DNA of 64,000 nucleotides from Trichopria drosophilae (Eukaryota > Arthropoda > Insecta > Hymenoptera > Diapriidae). The position numbers and the translations under genes were made by a program. The DNA lies in assembly GCA_030407085.1 (NCBI GenBank), contig CM059582.1, positions 71,443,501 to 71,507,500 on the forward strand. The letters are read 5' to 3'. The notes under the pieces were generated by a model. That model made no database searches, was not told where the DNA came from, and saw nothing but the letters and a program-made list of their open reading frames with translations. The first letter of the stretch is position 1. Each line of letters begins with the position of its first letter. Below are positions 13,303-26,293 of the stretch, piece after piece.

Positions 13303-16300
13303 ACGTTTGAGACCGATTACAAAAAAATCGCAAACCTTTTAAAGGATTTTGTATATCGAGGCGGGCTGGATCTAGTAACTTTCGATAATTCGTTTATTTT
13401 CGCATTATTTATTATGATATTCGGGAGATTGTTATATTTTCTCAATTCGCAAACGAATCGCAAACGTTTGAGACCGATTGCAAAAAAATCGCAAACCTTT
13501 TAAAGGATTTTGTATATCGAGGCGGGCTGGATCTAGTAACTTTCGATAATTCGTTTATTTTCGCCTTATTTATTATGATATTCGAGAGATTGTTATATTT
13601 TCTCAATTCGCAAACGAATCGCAAAGGTTTGAGACCGGTTGCAAAAAAATCGCAAACCTTTTAAAGGATTTTGTATATCGAGGCGGGCTGGATCTAGTAA
13701 CTTTCGATAATTCGTTTATTTTCGCATTATTTATTATGATATTCGGGAGATTGTTATATTTTCTCAATTCGCAAACGAATCGCAAACGTTTGAGAAAGAT
13801 TCCAAAAAAATGGCAAACCTTTTAAAGGATTTTGTATATCGAAGCGGGCTGGATCTACTAACTTTTGATAATTCGTTTATTTTCGCATTATTTATTATGA
13901 TATTCGGGAGATTGTTATATTTTCTCAATTCGCAAACGAATCGCAAACGTTTGAGACCGATTGCAAAAAAATCGCAAACCTTTTAAAGGATTTTGTATAT
14001 CGAGGCGGGCTGGATCTAGTAACTTACGATTATTCGTTTATTTCACCTTATTTATTATGATATTCGAGAGATTGTTATATTTTCTCAATTCGCAAACGAA
14101 TCGCAAACCTTTTAAAGGATTTTGTATATCGAGGCGGGCTGAATCTAGTAAATTTCGATAATTCGTTTATCGTCGCCTTATTTATTATGATATTCGAGAG
14201 ATTGTTATATTTTCTCAATTCGCAAACGAATCGCAAACGTTCGAAACCGATTGCAAAAAAATCGCAAACCTTTTAAAGGATTTTGTATATCGAGGCGGGT
14301 TGGATCTAGTAACTTTCGATAATTCGTTTATTTTCGCATTATTTATTATGATATTCGGGAGATTGTTATATTTTCTCAATTCGCAAACGAATCGCAAACG
14401 TTTGAGAAAGATTGCAAAAAAATCGCAAACCTTTTAAAGGATTTTGTATATCGAGGCGGGCTGGATCTAGTAACTTTCGATAATTCGTTTATTTTCGCAT
14501 TATTTATTATGATATTTAGGAGATTGTTATATTTTCTCAATTCGCAAACGAATCGCAAACGTTTGAGACCGATTGCAAAAAAATCGCAAACCTTTTAAAG
14601 GATTTTGTATATCGAGGCGGGCTGGACCTAGTAACTTACGATAATTCGTTTATTTTCAACTTATTTATTATGATATGCGAGAGATTGTTATATTTTCTCA
14701 ATTCGCAAACGAATCGCAAACGTTTGAGAAAGATTGCAAAAAAATCGCAAACCTTTTAAAGGATTTTGTATATCGAGGCGGGCTGGATCTAGTAACTTTC
14801 GATAATTCGTTTATTTTCGCATTATTTATTATGATATTCGAGAGATTGTTATATTTTCTCAATTCGCAAACGAATCGCAAACGTTTGAGACCGATTGCAA
14901 AAAAATCGCAAACCTTTTAAAGGATTTTGTATATCGAGGCGGGCTGGATCTAGTAACTTTCGATAATTCGTTTATTTTCGCATTTTTTATTATGATATTC
15001 GAGAGATTGCTATATTTTCTCAAATCGCAAACGAATCGCAAACGTTTGAAACCGATTGCAAAAAAATCGCAAACCTTTTAAAGGATTTTGTATATCGAGG
15101 CGGGCTGGATCTAGTAACTTTCGATAATTCGTTTATTTTCGCATTTTTTATTATGATATTCGAGAGATTGCTATATTTTCTCAAATCGCAAACGAATCGC
15201 AAACGTTTGAAACCGATTGCAAAAAAATCGCAAACCTTTTAAAGGATTTTGTATATCGAGGCGGGCTGGATCTAGTAACTTTCGATAATTCGTTTATTTT
15301 CGCATTATTTATTATGATATTCGGGAGATTGTTATATTTTCTCAATTCGCAAACGAATCGCAAACGTTTGAGAAAGATTGCAAAAAAATCGCAAACCTTT
15401 TAAAGGATTTTGTATATCGAGGCGGGCTGGATCTAGTAACTTTCGATAATTCGTTTATTTTCGCATTATTTATTATGATATTTAGGAGATTGTTATATTT
15501 TCTCAATTCGCAAACGAATCGCAAACGTTTGAGACCGATTGCAAAAAAATCGCAAACCTTTTAAAGGATTTTGTATATCGAGGCGGGCTGGATCTAGTAA
15601 CTTTCGATAATTCGTTTATTTTCGCATTATTTATTATGATATTCGGGAGATTGTTATATTTTCTCAATTCGCAAACGAATCGCAAACGTTTGAGACCGAT
15701 TGCAAAAAAATCGCAAACCTTTTAAAGGATTTTGTATATCGAGGCGGGCTGGATCTAGTAACTTTCGATAATTCGTTTATTTTCGCATTATTTATTATGA
15801 TATTCGAGAGATTGTTATATTTTCTCAATTCGCAAACGAATCGCAAACGTTTGAGACCGATTGCAAAAAAATCGCAAACCTTTTAAAGGATTTTGTATAT
15901 CGAGGCGGGCTGGATCTAGTAACTTTCGATAATTCGTTTATTTTCGCATTATTTATTATGATATTCGAGAGATTGTTATATTTTCTCAATTCGCAAACGA
16001 ATCGCAAACGTTTGAGACCGATTGCAAAAAAATCGCAAACCTTTTAAAGGATTTTGTATATCGAGGCGGGCTGGATCTAGTAACTTTCGATAATTCGTTT
16101 ATTTTCGCATTATTTATTATGATATTCGAGAGATTGTTATATTTTCTCAATTCGCAAACGAATCGCAAAGGTTTGAGACCGGTTGCAAAAAAATCGCAAA
16201 CCTTTTAAAGGATTTTGTATATCGAGGCGGGCTGGATCTAGTAACTTTCGATAATTCGTTTATTTTCGCATTATTTATTATGATATTCGGGAGATTGTTA

Positions 16301-19205
16301 TATTTTCTCAATTCGCAAACGAATCGCAAACGTTTGAGACCGATTGCAAAAAAATCGCAAACCTTTTAAAGGATTTTGTATATCGAGGCGGGCTGGATCT
16401 AGTAACTTTCGATAATTCGTTTATTTTCGCATTATTTATTATGATATTCGAGAGATTGTTATATTTTCTCAATTCGCAAACGAATCGCAAAGGTTTGAGA
16501 CCGGTTGCAAAAAAATCGCAAACCTTTTAAAGGATTTTGTATATCGAGGCGGGCTGGATCTAGTAACTTTCGATAATTCGTTTATTTTCGCATTATTTAT
16601 TATGATATTCGGGAGATTGTTATATTTTCTCAATTCGCAAACGAATCGCAAACGTTTGAGAAAGATTGCAAAAAAATCGCAAACCTTTTAAAGGATTTTG
16701 TATATCGAGGCGGGCTGGATCTAGTAACTTTCGATAATTCGTTTATTTTCGCATTATTTATTATGATATTCGGGAGATTGTTATATTTTCTCAATTCGCA
16801 AACGAATCGCAAACGTTTGAGACCGGTTGCAAAAAAATCGCAAACCTTTTAAAGGATTTTGTATATCGAGGTGGACTGGATCTAGTAACTTACGATAATT
16901 CGTTTATTTTCACCTTATTTATTATGAGATTCGAGAGATTGTTATATTTTCTCAATTCGCAAATGAATCGCAAGCGTTTGAGACCGTTTACAAAAAAATC
17001 GCAAATCTTTTAATGGATTTTGTATATCGAGTCGGGCTGGATCTACTAACTTTCGATAATTCGTTTATTTTCACCTTATTTATTATGATATTCGAGAGAT
17101 TGTTATGTTTTCTCAATTCGCAAACGAATCGCAAACGTTTGAGACCGATTACAAAAAAATCGCAAACCTTTTAAAGGAATTTGTATATCGAGGCGGGCTG
17201 AATCTAGTAACTTTCGATAATTCGTTTATTTTCGCATTATTTATTATGATATTCGAGAGATTGTGATATTTTCTCAATTCGCAAACGAATCGCAAAGATT
17301 TGAGACCGATTGCAAAAAAATCGCAAACCTTTTAAAGGATTTTGTATATCGAGGCGGGCTGGATCTTGTAACTTTCGATAATTCGTTTATTTTCGCATTA
17401 TTTATTATGATATTCGGGAGATTGTTATATTTTCTCAATTCGCAAACGAATCGCAAACGTTTGAGACCGATTGCAAAAAAATCGCAAACCTTTTAAAGGA
17501 TTTTGTATATCGAGGCGGGCTGGATCTAGTAACTTTCGATAATTCGTTTATTTTCGCATTATTTATTATGATATTCGAGAGATTGTTATATTTTCTCAAT
17601 TCGCAAACGAATCGCAAAGGTTTGAGACCGGTTGCAAAAAAATCGCAAACCTTTTAAAGGATTTTGTATATCGAGGCGGGCTGGATCTAGTAACTTTCGA
17701 TAATTCGTTTATTTTCGCATTATTTATTATGATATTCGGGAGATTGTTATATTTTCTCAATTCGCAAACGAATCGCAAACGTTTGAGACCGATTGCAAAA
17801 AAATCGCAAACCTTTTAAAGGATTTTGTATATCGAGGCGGGCTGGATCTAGTAACTTTCGATAATTCGTTTATTTTCGCATTATTTATTATGATATTCGG
17901 GAGATTGTTATATTTTCTCAATTCGCAAACGAATCGCAAACGTTTGAGACCGATTGCAAAAAATCGCAAACCTTTTAAAGGATTTTTTTATATCGAGGCG
18001 GGCTGGATCTAGTAACTTTCAATAATTCATTTATTTTCGCATTATTTATTATGATATTCGAGAGATTGTTATATTTTCTCTATTCGCAAACGAATCGCAA
18101 ACGTTTGAGACCGTTTACAAAAAAATCGCAAATCTTTTAAAGGATTTTGTATATCGAGGCGGGCTGGATCTAGTAACTTTCGATAATTCGTTTATTTTTG
18201 CATTATTTATTATGATATTTGAGAGATTGTGACGTTTTCTCAATTCGCAAACGAATCGCAAACGTTTGAGACCGATTGCAAAAAATCGCAAACCTTTTAA
18301 AGGATTTTGTATCGACGAGGCGGGCTGAATCTAGTAACTTTCGATAATTCGTTTATTTTCGCATTATTTATTATGATATTCGGGAGATTGTTATATTTTC
18401 TCAATTCGCAAACGAATCGCAAACGTTTGAGAAAGATTGCAAAAAAATCGCAAACCTTTTAAAGGATTTTGTATATCGAGGCGGGCTGGATCTAGTAACT
18501 TTCGATAATTCGTTTATTTTCGCATTATTTATTATGATATTCGAGAGATTGTTATATTTTCTCAATTCGCAAACGAATCGCAAACGTTTGAGACCGATTG
18601 CAAAAAAATCGCAAACCTTTTAAAGGATTTTGTATATCGAGGCGGGCTGGATCTAGTAACTTTCGATAATTCGTTTATTTTCGCATTATTTATTATGATA
18701 TTCGAGAGATTGTTATATTTTCTCAATTCGCAAACGAATCGCAAAGGTTTGAGACCGGTTGCAAAAAAATCGCAAACCTTTTAAAGGATTTTGTATATCG
18801 AGGCGGGCTGGATCTAGTAACTTTCGATAATTCGTTTATTTTCGCATTATTTATTATGATATTCGAGAGATTGTTATATTTTCTCAATTCGCAAACGAAT
18901 CGCAAACGTTTGAGAAAGATTGCAAAAAAATCGCAAACCTTTTAAAGGATTTTGTATATCGACGCGGGCTGGATCTAGTAACTTACGATAATTCGTTTAT
19001 TTTCGCATTATTTATTATGATATTCGGGAGATTGTTATATTTTCTCAATTCGCAAACGAATCGCAAACGTTTGAGACCGATTGCAAAAAAATCGCAAACC
19101 TTTTAAAGGATTTTGTATATCGAGGCGGGCTGGATCTAGTAACTTTCGATAATTCGTTTATTTTCGCATTATTTATTATGATATTCGAGAGATTGCTATA
19201 TTTTC

Positions 19206-20998
19206 TCAAATCGCAAACGAATCGCAAACGTTTGAAACCGATTGCAATAAAATCGTAAACCTTTTAAAGGATTTTGTATATCGCGGCGGGCTGGATCTAG
19301 TAAATTTCGATAATTCGTTTATCGTCGCCTTATTTATTATGATATTCGAGAGATTGTTATATTTTCTCAATTCGCAAACGAATCGCAAAGGTTTGAGACC
19401 GGTTGCAAAAAAATCGCAAACCTTTTAAAGGATTTTGTATATCGAGGCGGGTTGGATCTAGTAACTTTCGATAATTCGTTTATTTTCGCATTATTTATTA
19501 TGATATTCGGGAGATTGTTATATTTTCTCAATTCGCAAACGAATCGCAAACGTTTGAGAAAGATTGCAAAAAAATCGCAAACCTTTTAAAGGATTTTGTA
19601 TATCGAGGCGGGCTGGATCTAGTAACTTTCGATAATTCGTTTATTTTCGCATTATTTATTATGATATTTAGGAGATTGTTATATTTTCTCAATTCGCAAA
19701 CGAATCGCAAACGTTTGAGACCGATTGCAAAAAAATCGCAAACCTTTTAAAGGATTTTGTATATCGAGGCGGGCTGGATCTAGTAACTTTCGATAATTCG
19801 TTTATTTTCGCATTATTTATTATGATATTCGAGAGATTGTTATATTTTCTCAATTCGCAAACGAATCGCAAAGGTTTGAGACCGGTTGCAAAAAAATCGC
19901 AAACCTTTTAAAGGATTTTGTATATCGAGGCGGGCTGGATCTAGTAACTTTCGATAATTCGTTTATTTTCGCATTATTTATTATGATATTCGAGAGATTG
20001 TTATATTTTCTCAATTCGCAAACGAATCGCAAACGTTTGAGACCGATTGCAAAAAAATCGCAAACCTTTTAAAGGAATTTGTATATCGAGGCTGGCTGAA
20101 TCTAGTAACTTTCGATAATTCGTTTATCTTCGCCTTATTTATTATGATATTCGAGAGATTGTTATATTTTCTCAATTCGCAAACGAATCGCAAAGATTTG
20201 AAACCGGTTGCAAAAAAATCGCAAACCTTTTAAAGGATTTTGTATATCGAGTCGGGCTGGATCTACTAACTTTTGATAATTCGTTTATTTTCGCATTATT
20301 TATTATGATATTCGAGAGATTGCTATATTTTCTCAAATCGCAAACGAATCGCAAACGTTTGAAACCGATTGCAATAAAATCGTAAACCTTTTAAAGGATT
20401 TTGTATATCGCGGCGGGCTGGATCTAGTAACTTTCGATAATTCGTTTATTTTCGCATTATTTATTATGATATTCGAGAGATTGTTATATTTTCTCAATTC
20501 GCAAACGAATCGCAAAGGTTTGAGACCGGTTGCAAAAAAATCGCAAACCTTTTAAAGGATTTTGTATATCGAGGCGGGTTGGATCTAGTAACTTTCGATA
20601 ATTCGTTTATTTTCGCATTATTTATTATGATATTCGGGAGATTGTTATATTTTCTCAATTCGCAAACGAATCGCAAACGTTTGAGAAAGATTGCAAAAAA
20701 ATCGCAAACCTTTTAAAGGATTTTGTATATCGAGGCGGGCTGGATCTAGTAACTTTCGATAATTCGTTTATTTTCGCATTATTTATTATGATATTTAGGA
20801 GATTGTTATATTTTCTCAATTCGCAAACGAATCGCAAACGTTTGAGACCGATTGCAAAAAAATCGCAAACCTTTTAAAGGATTTTGTATATCGAGGCGGG
20901 CTGGATCTAGTAACTTTCGATAATTCGTTTATTTTCGCATTATTTATTATGATATTCGAGAGATTGTTATATTTTCTCAATTCGCAAACGAATCGCAA
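19206..20998 (+). repeat. Partial 7-monomer higher-order repeat (1127 bp)
   Basis: A run of diagnostic variants repeats after exactly 1127 bp, seven monomers. The monomer near 19206 carries GCAATAAAATCGTAAACC and ATCGCGGCGGG, and so does the one near 20333. The next monomers, near 19367 and 20494, share GGTTTGAGACCGGTTG and GGCGGGTTGG. The ones near 19528 and 20655 share ATATTTAGGAG. Later monomers no longer match fully, so only a partial second unit is present. Confidence 0.7.
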
Positions 20999-23786
20999 AC
21001 GTTTGAGACCGATTGCAAAAAAATCGCAAACCTTTTAAAGGATTTTGTATATCGAGGCGGGCTGGATCTAGTAACTTTCGATAATTCGTTTATTTTCGCA
21101 TTATTTATTATGATATTCGAGAGATTGTTATATTTTCTCAATTCGCAAACGAATCGCAAACGTTTGAGAAAGATTGCAAAAAAATCGCAAACCTTTTAAA
21201 GGATTTTGTATATCGAGGCGGGCTGGATCTAGTAACTTTCGATAATTCGTTTATTTTCGCATTATTTATTATGATATTCGGGAGATTGTTATATTTTCTC
21301 AATTCGCAAACGAATCGCAAACGTTTGAGACCGATTGCAAAAAAATCGCAAACCTTTTAAAGGATTTTGTATATCGAGGCGGGCTGGATCTAGTAACTTT
21401 CGATAATTCGTTTATTTTCGCATTATTTATTATGATATTCGAGAGATTGTTATATTTTCTCAATTCGCAAACGAATCGCAAACGTTTGAGACCGATTGCA
21501 AAAAAATCGCAAACCTTTTAAAGGATTTTGTATATCGAGGCGGGCTGGATCTAGTAACTTTCGATAATTCGTTTATTTTCGCATTATTTATTATGATATT
21601 CGAGAGATTGTTATATTTTCTCAATTCGCAAACGAATCGCAAACGTTTGAGACCGATTGCAAAAAAATCGCAAACCTTTTAAAGGATTTTGTATATCGAG
21701 GCGGGCTGGATCTAGTAACTTTCGATAATTCGTTTATTTTCGCATTATTTATTATGATATTCGAGAGATTGTTATATTTTCTCAATTCGCAAACGAATCG
21801 CAAACGTTTGAGACCGATTGCAAAAAAATCGCAAACCTTTTAAAGGATTTTGTATATCGAGGCGGGCTGGATCTAGTAACTTTCGATAATTCGTTTATTT
21901 TCGCATTATTTATTATGATATTCGGGAGATTGTTATATTTTCTCAATTCGCAAACGAATCGCAAACGTTTGAGACCGATTGCAAAAAAATCGCAAACCTT
22001 TTAAAGGATTTTGTATATCGAGGCGGGCTGGATCTAGTAACTTTCGATAATTCGTTTATTTTCGCATTATTTATTATGATATTCGAGAGATTGTTATATT
22101 TTCTCAATTCGCAAACGAATCGCAAACGTTTGAGACCGATTACAAAAAAATCGCAAACCTTTTAAAGGATTTTGTATATCGAGGCGGGCTGGATCTAGTA
22201 ACTTTCGATAATTCGTTTATTTTCGCATTATTTATTATGATATTCGAGAGATTGTTATATTTTCTCAATTCGCAAACGAATCGCAAACGTTTGAGACCGA
22301 TTGCAAAAAAATCGCAAACCTTTTAAAGGATTTTGTATATCGAGGCGGGCTGGATCTAGTAACTTTCGATAATTCGTTTATTTTCGCATTATTTATTATG
22401 ATATTCGAGAGATTGTTATATTTTCTCAATTCGCAAACGAATCGCAAACGTTTGAGACCGATGGCAAAAAAATCGCAAACCTTTTAAAGGATTTTGTATA
22501 TCGAGGCGGGCTGGATCTAGTAACTTTCGATAATTCGTTTATTTTCGCATTATTTATTATGATATTCGAGAGATTGTTATATTTTCTCAATTCGCAAACG
22601 AATCGCAAACGTTTGAGACCGATTGCAAAAAAATCGCAAACCTTTTAAAGGATTTTGTATATCGAGGCGGGCTGGATCTAGTAACTTTCGATAATTCGTT
22701 TATTTTCGCATTATTTATTATGATATTCGAGAGATTGTTATATTTTCTCAATTCGCAAACGAATCGCAAACGTTTGAGACCGATTGCAAAAAAATCGCAA
22801 ACCTTTTTAAGGATTTTGTATATCGAGGCGGGCTGGATCTAGTAACTTTCGATAATTCGTTTATTTTCGCCTTATTTATTATGATATTCGAGAGATTGTT
22901 ATATTTTCTCAATTCGCAAACGAATCGCAAACGTTTGAGACCGATTGCAAAAAAATCGCAAACCTTTTAAAGGATTTTGTATATCGAGGCGGGCTGGATC
23001 TAGTAACTTTCGATAATTCGTTTATTTTCGCATTATTTATTATGATATTCGAGAGATTGTTATATTTTCTCAATTCGCAAACGAATCGCAAACGTTTGAG
23101 ACCGATTGCAAAAAAATCGCAAACCTTTTAAAGGATTTTGTATATCGAGGCGGGCTGGATCTAGTAACTTTCGATAATTCGTTTATTTTCGCATTATTTA
23201 TTATGATATTCGGGAGATTGTTATATTTTCTCAATTCGCAAACGAATCGCAAACGTTTGAGACCGATTGCAAAAAAATCGCAAACCTTTTAAAGGATTTT
23301 GTATATCGAGGCGGGCTGGATCTAGTAACTTTCGATAATTCGTTTATTTTCGCATTATTTATTATGATATTCGAGAGATTGTTATATTTTCTCAATTCGC
23401 AAACGAATCGCAAACGTTTGAGACCGATTACAAAAAAATCGCAAACCTTTTAAAGGATTTTGTATATCGAGGCGGGCTGGATCTAGTAACTTTCGATAAT
23501 TCGTTTATTTTCGCATTATTTATTATGATATTTAGGAGATTGTTATATTTTCTCAATGCGCAAACGAATCGCAAACGTTTGAGACCGATTGCAAAAAAAT
23601 CGCAAACCTTTTAAAGGATTTTGTATATCGAGGCGGGCTGAATCTAGTAAATTTCGATAATTCGTTTATCGTCGCCTTATTTATTATGATATTCGAGAGA
23701 TTGTTATATTTTCTCAATTCGCAAACGAATCGCAAAGGTTTGAGACCGGTTGCAAAAAAATCGCAAACCTTTTAAAGGATTTTGTA

Positions 23787-24032
23787 GAAAGATGTATTAG
23801 ACAACCTGTAGATGTGCTTGCCACGCAACTGCAAAACCAGTTCCTTCATCCGAATATAAATTTGTACAATTTTGTTAAATTTATCGAAGAATTGTTTACA
23901 AGGCATTTTGATTCAGTACATATTTTTGAGGATATTCTTGATGAAATGTCATCGACAAAAATTAAAATATCATTTTTGTGTAAAGATCACGTTAATGACA
24001 TTATTCCAGGTATTGTTCAGTATTGTATATAA
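23787..24032 (+). other. Unrecognised ORF fragment at the left satellite junction
   Basis: The first non-satellite DNA encodes about 80 residues ending VQYCI and a TAA stop at 24030-24032. The frame has no ATG at its start. It runs in from the satellite, where the same frame is open back through most of one monomer, so any ATG start upstream would give a satellite-gene chimera. The composition looks protein-like (hydrophobic and charged residues alternating, for example NLYNFVKFIEELF), unlike the flanking AT-rich DNA. It could be the last coding piece of a host gene or an old transposon. I do not recognise the family, and there is no visible splice acceptor at the junction. Confidence 0.35.
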
Positions 24033-25209
24033 AAAAGACTGATACAATCAGTTAATAATATCAATACCGAACAAAACAAGAAGAATCATAATGCAAAAAA
24101 GTGTTCAAAATTTGCTACGACATGAAATTGTTTTTAATAATTAAAAAATGTAAGCACTGTAAAGTTAAAATGTTTATTTTTTATATGTAAATTGCACAAT
24201 GTTTGTGATATCGCAATACGAGGTAAAGTGTGTTACAGAAGTTTGTAAATCCTTTTATTTTTATAATTTACCTATCCCTATGTGCCCTGTGTTATTTCTT
24301 ACTTCTGACGTCATAGGTGGTACACGCTCGAGGGCTCACTCACGTTCTTCCAAAAATTGAATTGCAGGATTGGAATTTTTCAGTTTTCAGAAAGCGGTGA
24401 AAGGCAGTAAGGTAAATATTCAATAATTATAACATGTTTTTAGTACTTTATTTCCAAAGTTACAAATTATTATGTAGTTGGATAATGGTGTAGAAATTAG
24501 GCATAAAAATGTAAGAAAAAAAAAGAGAACAAAATAATATTATTTAAAAATATAATGCACAGGATAAAAAAGAATTGATTTGAAATGTATTGATACAATC
24601 GTTATATACTAATTGTTACTAAATGTATGTTTAAAAATAAAATAAATTTAATGTATCTTAATTTATTTTTACAAACATGTATGCTCTCTCTTTTTGCATT
24701 ACCATATCTGAACAACGATAAAGACTTTTATAGCTTCGATTATAAAAATATAAAATTAATTGTAATTACCAAATTAATATAACATATTAATATAATATAA
24801 AAATACATTAGTAACGATAAAAATAGAATGTATTAATATAATATGCAATATTATTAATTCCATAACATTAGTTTCTATTCTACGATTCTATGTCATTGGA
24901 GAAACTTTGGTCTCGTCTGCATAAAGTTATGTCAATGTTCAGATACGAATATGTAACGTTATTTTAATTTGACATACCGTTACGGTAATTAATCCTACAA
25001 TTGAAACTATTTTTCATTTGCGTAAAATTACAAAATATGTGAAAATCTTTGTGTATGTATCTTTTACTATATATACATAAATATAACCACAATAACAATG
25101 TGCAAACCTTTCTCCCCTATATCCCTGCCAGACCGTGATACAAGTCAAAAGAAATTGTACGTCATTTTGATTTTTGACGTCTTTCTAATGAAATATTTAA
25201 TATGGGTAA
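24033..25209. other. AT-rich spacer, no gene seen
   Basis: About 1.2 kb of AT-rich DNA with long runs of TAATATAA-type sequence and no ORF worth reporting. The only distinct short motif is a perfect TGACGTCA palindrome at 24306-24313, which matches the cyclic-AMP response element consensus. There is nothing around it to show promoter activity. Confidence 0.6.
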
Positions 25210-25235
25210 GTATGTACATACCAGTATGTACATAC
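25210..25235. repeat. Tandem pair of 12-bp palindromes
   Basis: GTATGTACATAC occurs twice, at 25210-25221 and 25224-25235, separated by two bases. Each copy is a perfect palindrome. The second overlaps the left end of the adjacent MITE. Confidence 0.8.
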
Positions 25236-25358
25236 ACCCAGCGAATTTAATTTGCACGGGGATTTACCTCGGATGTCTGTGTTTCTCACATTACGATATA
25301 TAGGTAAAAACAAGGACGACTGCGGGTTTCCACGTGCGAATTAAATTCGTTGGGTGTA
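25233..25358. mobile_element. MITE 1, about 122 bp, TA target duplication
   Basis: Inverted termini start CACCCAGCGAATTTAATTTG on the left (25235) and CACCCAACGAATTTAATTCG when the right end is reverse complemented. The similarity extends about 24 bp with three mismatches. TA flanks both ends (25233-25234 and 25357-25358). The short size, lack of coding capacity, long terminal inverted repeats and TA duplication fit a Tc1/mariner-type non-autonomous element. The family name is unknown. Confidence 0.75.
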
Positions 25359-25364
25359 CCTATT

Positions 25365-25470
25365 GGGCGGCGACACAGAGACGTAGGAACGTACCGGGCA
25401 CACGCTCGCGGCGAGATCGGGAGTCACAGCGCGGACACGCTAGAAAGGGGAGATGCACCCCCCTCCCAGC
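25365..25470. other. Short GC-rich segment
   Basis: A 100-bp GC-rich stretch with GGGCGGCGACAC, CACGCTCGCGGCGAG and CACGCTAGAAAGG lies between the two MITEs in otherwise AT-rich DNA. It has no ORF or recognisable RNA fold. It may be a remnant of an LTR or promoter, but nothing confirms that. Confidence 0.35.
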
Positions 25471-25481
25471 GGAAAATTGTA

Positions 25482-25850
25482 GGTAGGATTCTCATGAGAA
25501 TCACATGAGAATTTGAAATAAGTACCTTGTAAATTTCATATAAATGTCGTATAGTACTCGCACTCTGTTAGGGAAACACTATTCGACAATATTTGCGATT
25601 TGTATGAAAATTGACCTGATTGTTATAAGATTTTGATGTAATTTCCATTAAATTTCAACTCAAAACATTCGTGATTGTATGCTCATAAAACTACCTATTA
25701 AATGATTTTCTTTCATGTAATAAAACTTTACGTATTCCGTACGATACTTGTATGACTAATAGATGCATATAATGTATATTTACGACAACTGCAAGGGACT
25801 TGTTTCAATTTCTCATGAGATTCTCATGAGATTCTCATGAGAATCCTACT
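25482..25850. mobile_element. MITE 2, about 369 bp, with iterated TCTCATGAGA termini
   Basis: The left end reads GGTAGGATTCTCATGAGAAT and the right end, reverse complemented, AGTAGGATTCTCATGAGAAT. Both termini continue with further TCTCATGAGA palindromes and then GAAATTGAAA-like sequence. TA sits on each side (25480-25481 and 25851-25852). The interior has no coding capacity. A partial copy of the right end recurs at 34179-34230, where it forms the truncated left edge of repeat A copy 2. Confidence 0.7.
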
Positions 25851-26080
25851 TAAAATTTTTGGCAGGGCTGGTAAGACCTCATTTATAATGGCGCTGCCAG
25901 TTCTCATTTTCCCCTCCAATCTCGTTAGAAACTCAACTAGAGTTTCTTGTCGTGATGTGATATCGAGGATTTTTCGCGCACCGATGTCTGCAGGTTGTGC
26001 GCAATTAGCGACTGGAGACACAGCCGAGCGCCGGCGACGCGGCGACAGTCCTTGCTTCTTAATGCTTCGAATAAATGACT

Positions 26081-26159
26081 GCGGCTAGCAGTTTATCAGC
26101 CGCTTTGTGGCATATCTTGTAAAGGGTTGTAGTAGCCGAGTCGTTGAAGCGTTCGACTG
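26081..26159 (+). repeat. Hairpin followed by a tRNA-like box in repeat A
   Basis: GCGGCT (26081-26086) pairs with AGCCGC (26098-26103) around an 11-base loop. Thirty bases on, TAGCCGAGTCGTTGAAGC (26133-26150) resembles the Pol III A box of serine or leucine tRNAs (TRGCNNAGTGG), followed by GTTCGACTG. Copy 2 has the closer match TAGCCGAGTGGTTGAAGC at 34508. It does not fold into a full tRNA, so it reads as a tRNA-derived head rather than a gene. Confidence 0.5.
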
Positions 26160-26293
26160 ATGAGTATAACTTTTGTAGTTCGCATACTCGCAGATGCTTT
26201 TTTATTTATTTTTATTATTATGAATTTATTGTAATTTCTTAAATGCTATTCATATTATTTATTGTATATGTTTAAAGTAATTTTTAATTTGTT

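Larger units (their letters stand above)
1..23786 (+). repeat. 161-bp satellite array, left arm
   Basis: Head-to-tail monomers of exactly 161 bp fill this stretch without interruption, about 148 copies by length. Each monomer reads in the order A-run, CCTTTTAAAGG, TATATCGAGGCGGGC, GGATCTAGTAAC, TTATTTATTATGATATTC, TTCTCAATTCGC, then CAAACGTTTGAGACCG. The octamer TCGCAAAC occurs three times per monomer and CAAACGTTTG is a perfect 10-bp palindrome. The outer 3 kb is diverged, with point changes and small indels; the middle is nearly uniform. The last copy ends after ATTTTGTA at 23786. No transposase, promoter or RNA gene is visible inside. Such long homogenised arrays are typical of pericentromeric or centromeric heterochromatin; that location is inferred. 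Confidence 0.98.

Noticed and set aside
1..23786. CRISPR-like array
   Set aside because: The repeats are contiguous 161-bp units with no unique spacers and no cas genes, and the DNA is eukaryotic.
24306..24313. CRE promoter element TGACGTCA
   Set aside because: A single 8-bp palindrome in AT-rich DNA without a TATA box, start site or gene nearby is not enough to call a promoter.
25824..26088. ORFs at the left end of repeat A, present in both copies
   Set aside because: Frame and C terminus differ between copies because of a small deletion, and there is no recognisable domain; both strands are open by chance.
26133..26160. A real tRNA gene
   Set aside because: Only an A-box-like word and a partial B-box-like word are present; no acceptor or anticodon stem can be drawn. 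The same holds for 27740 and 38975.
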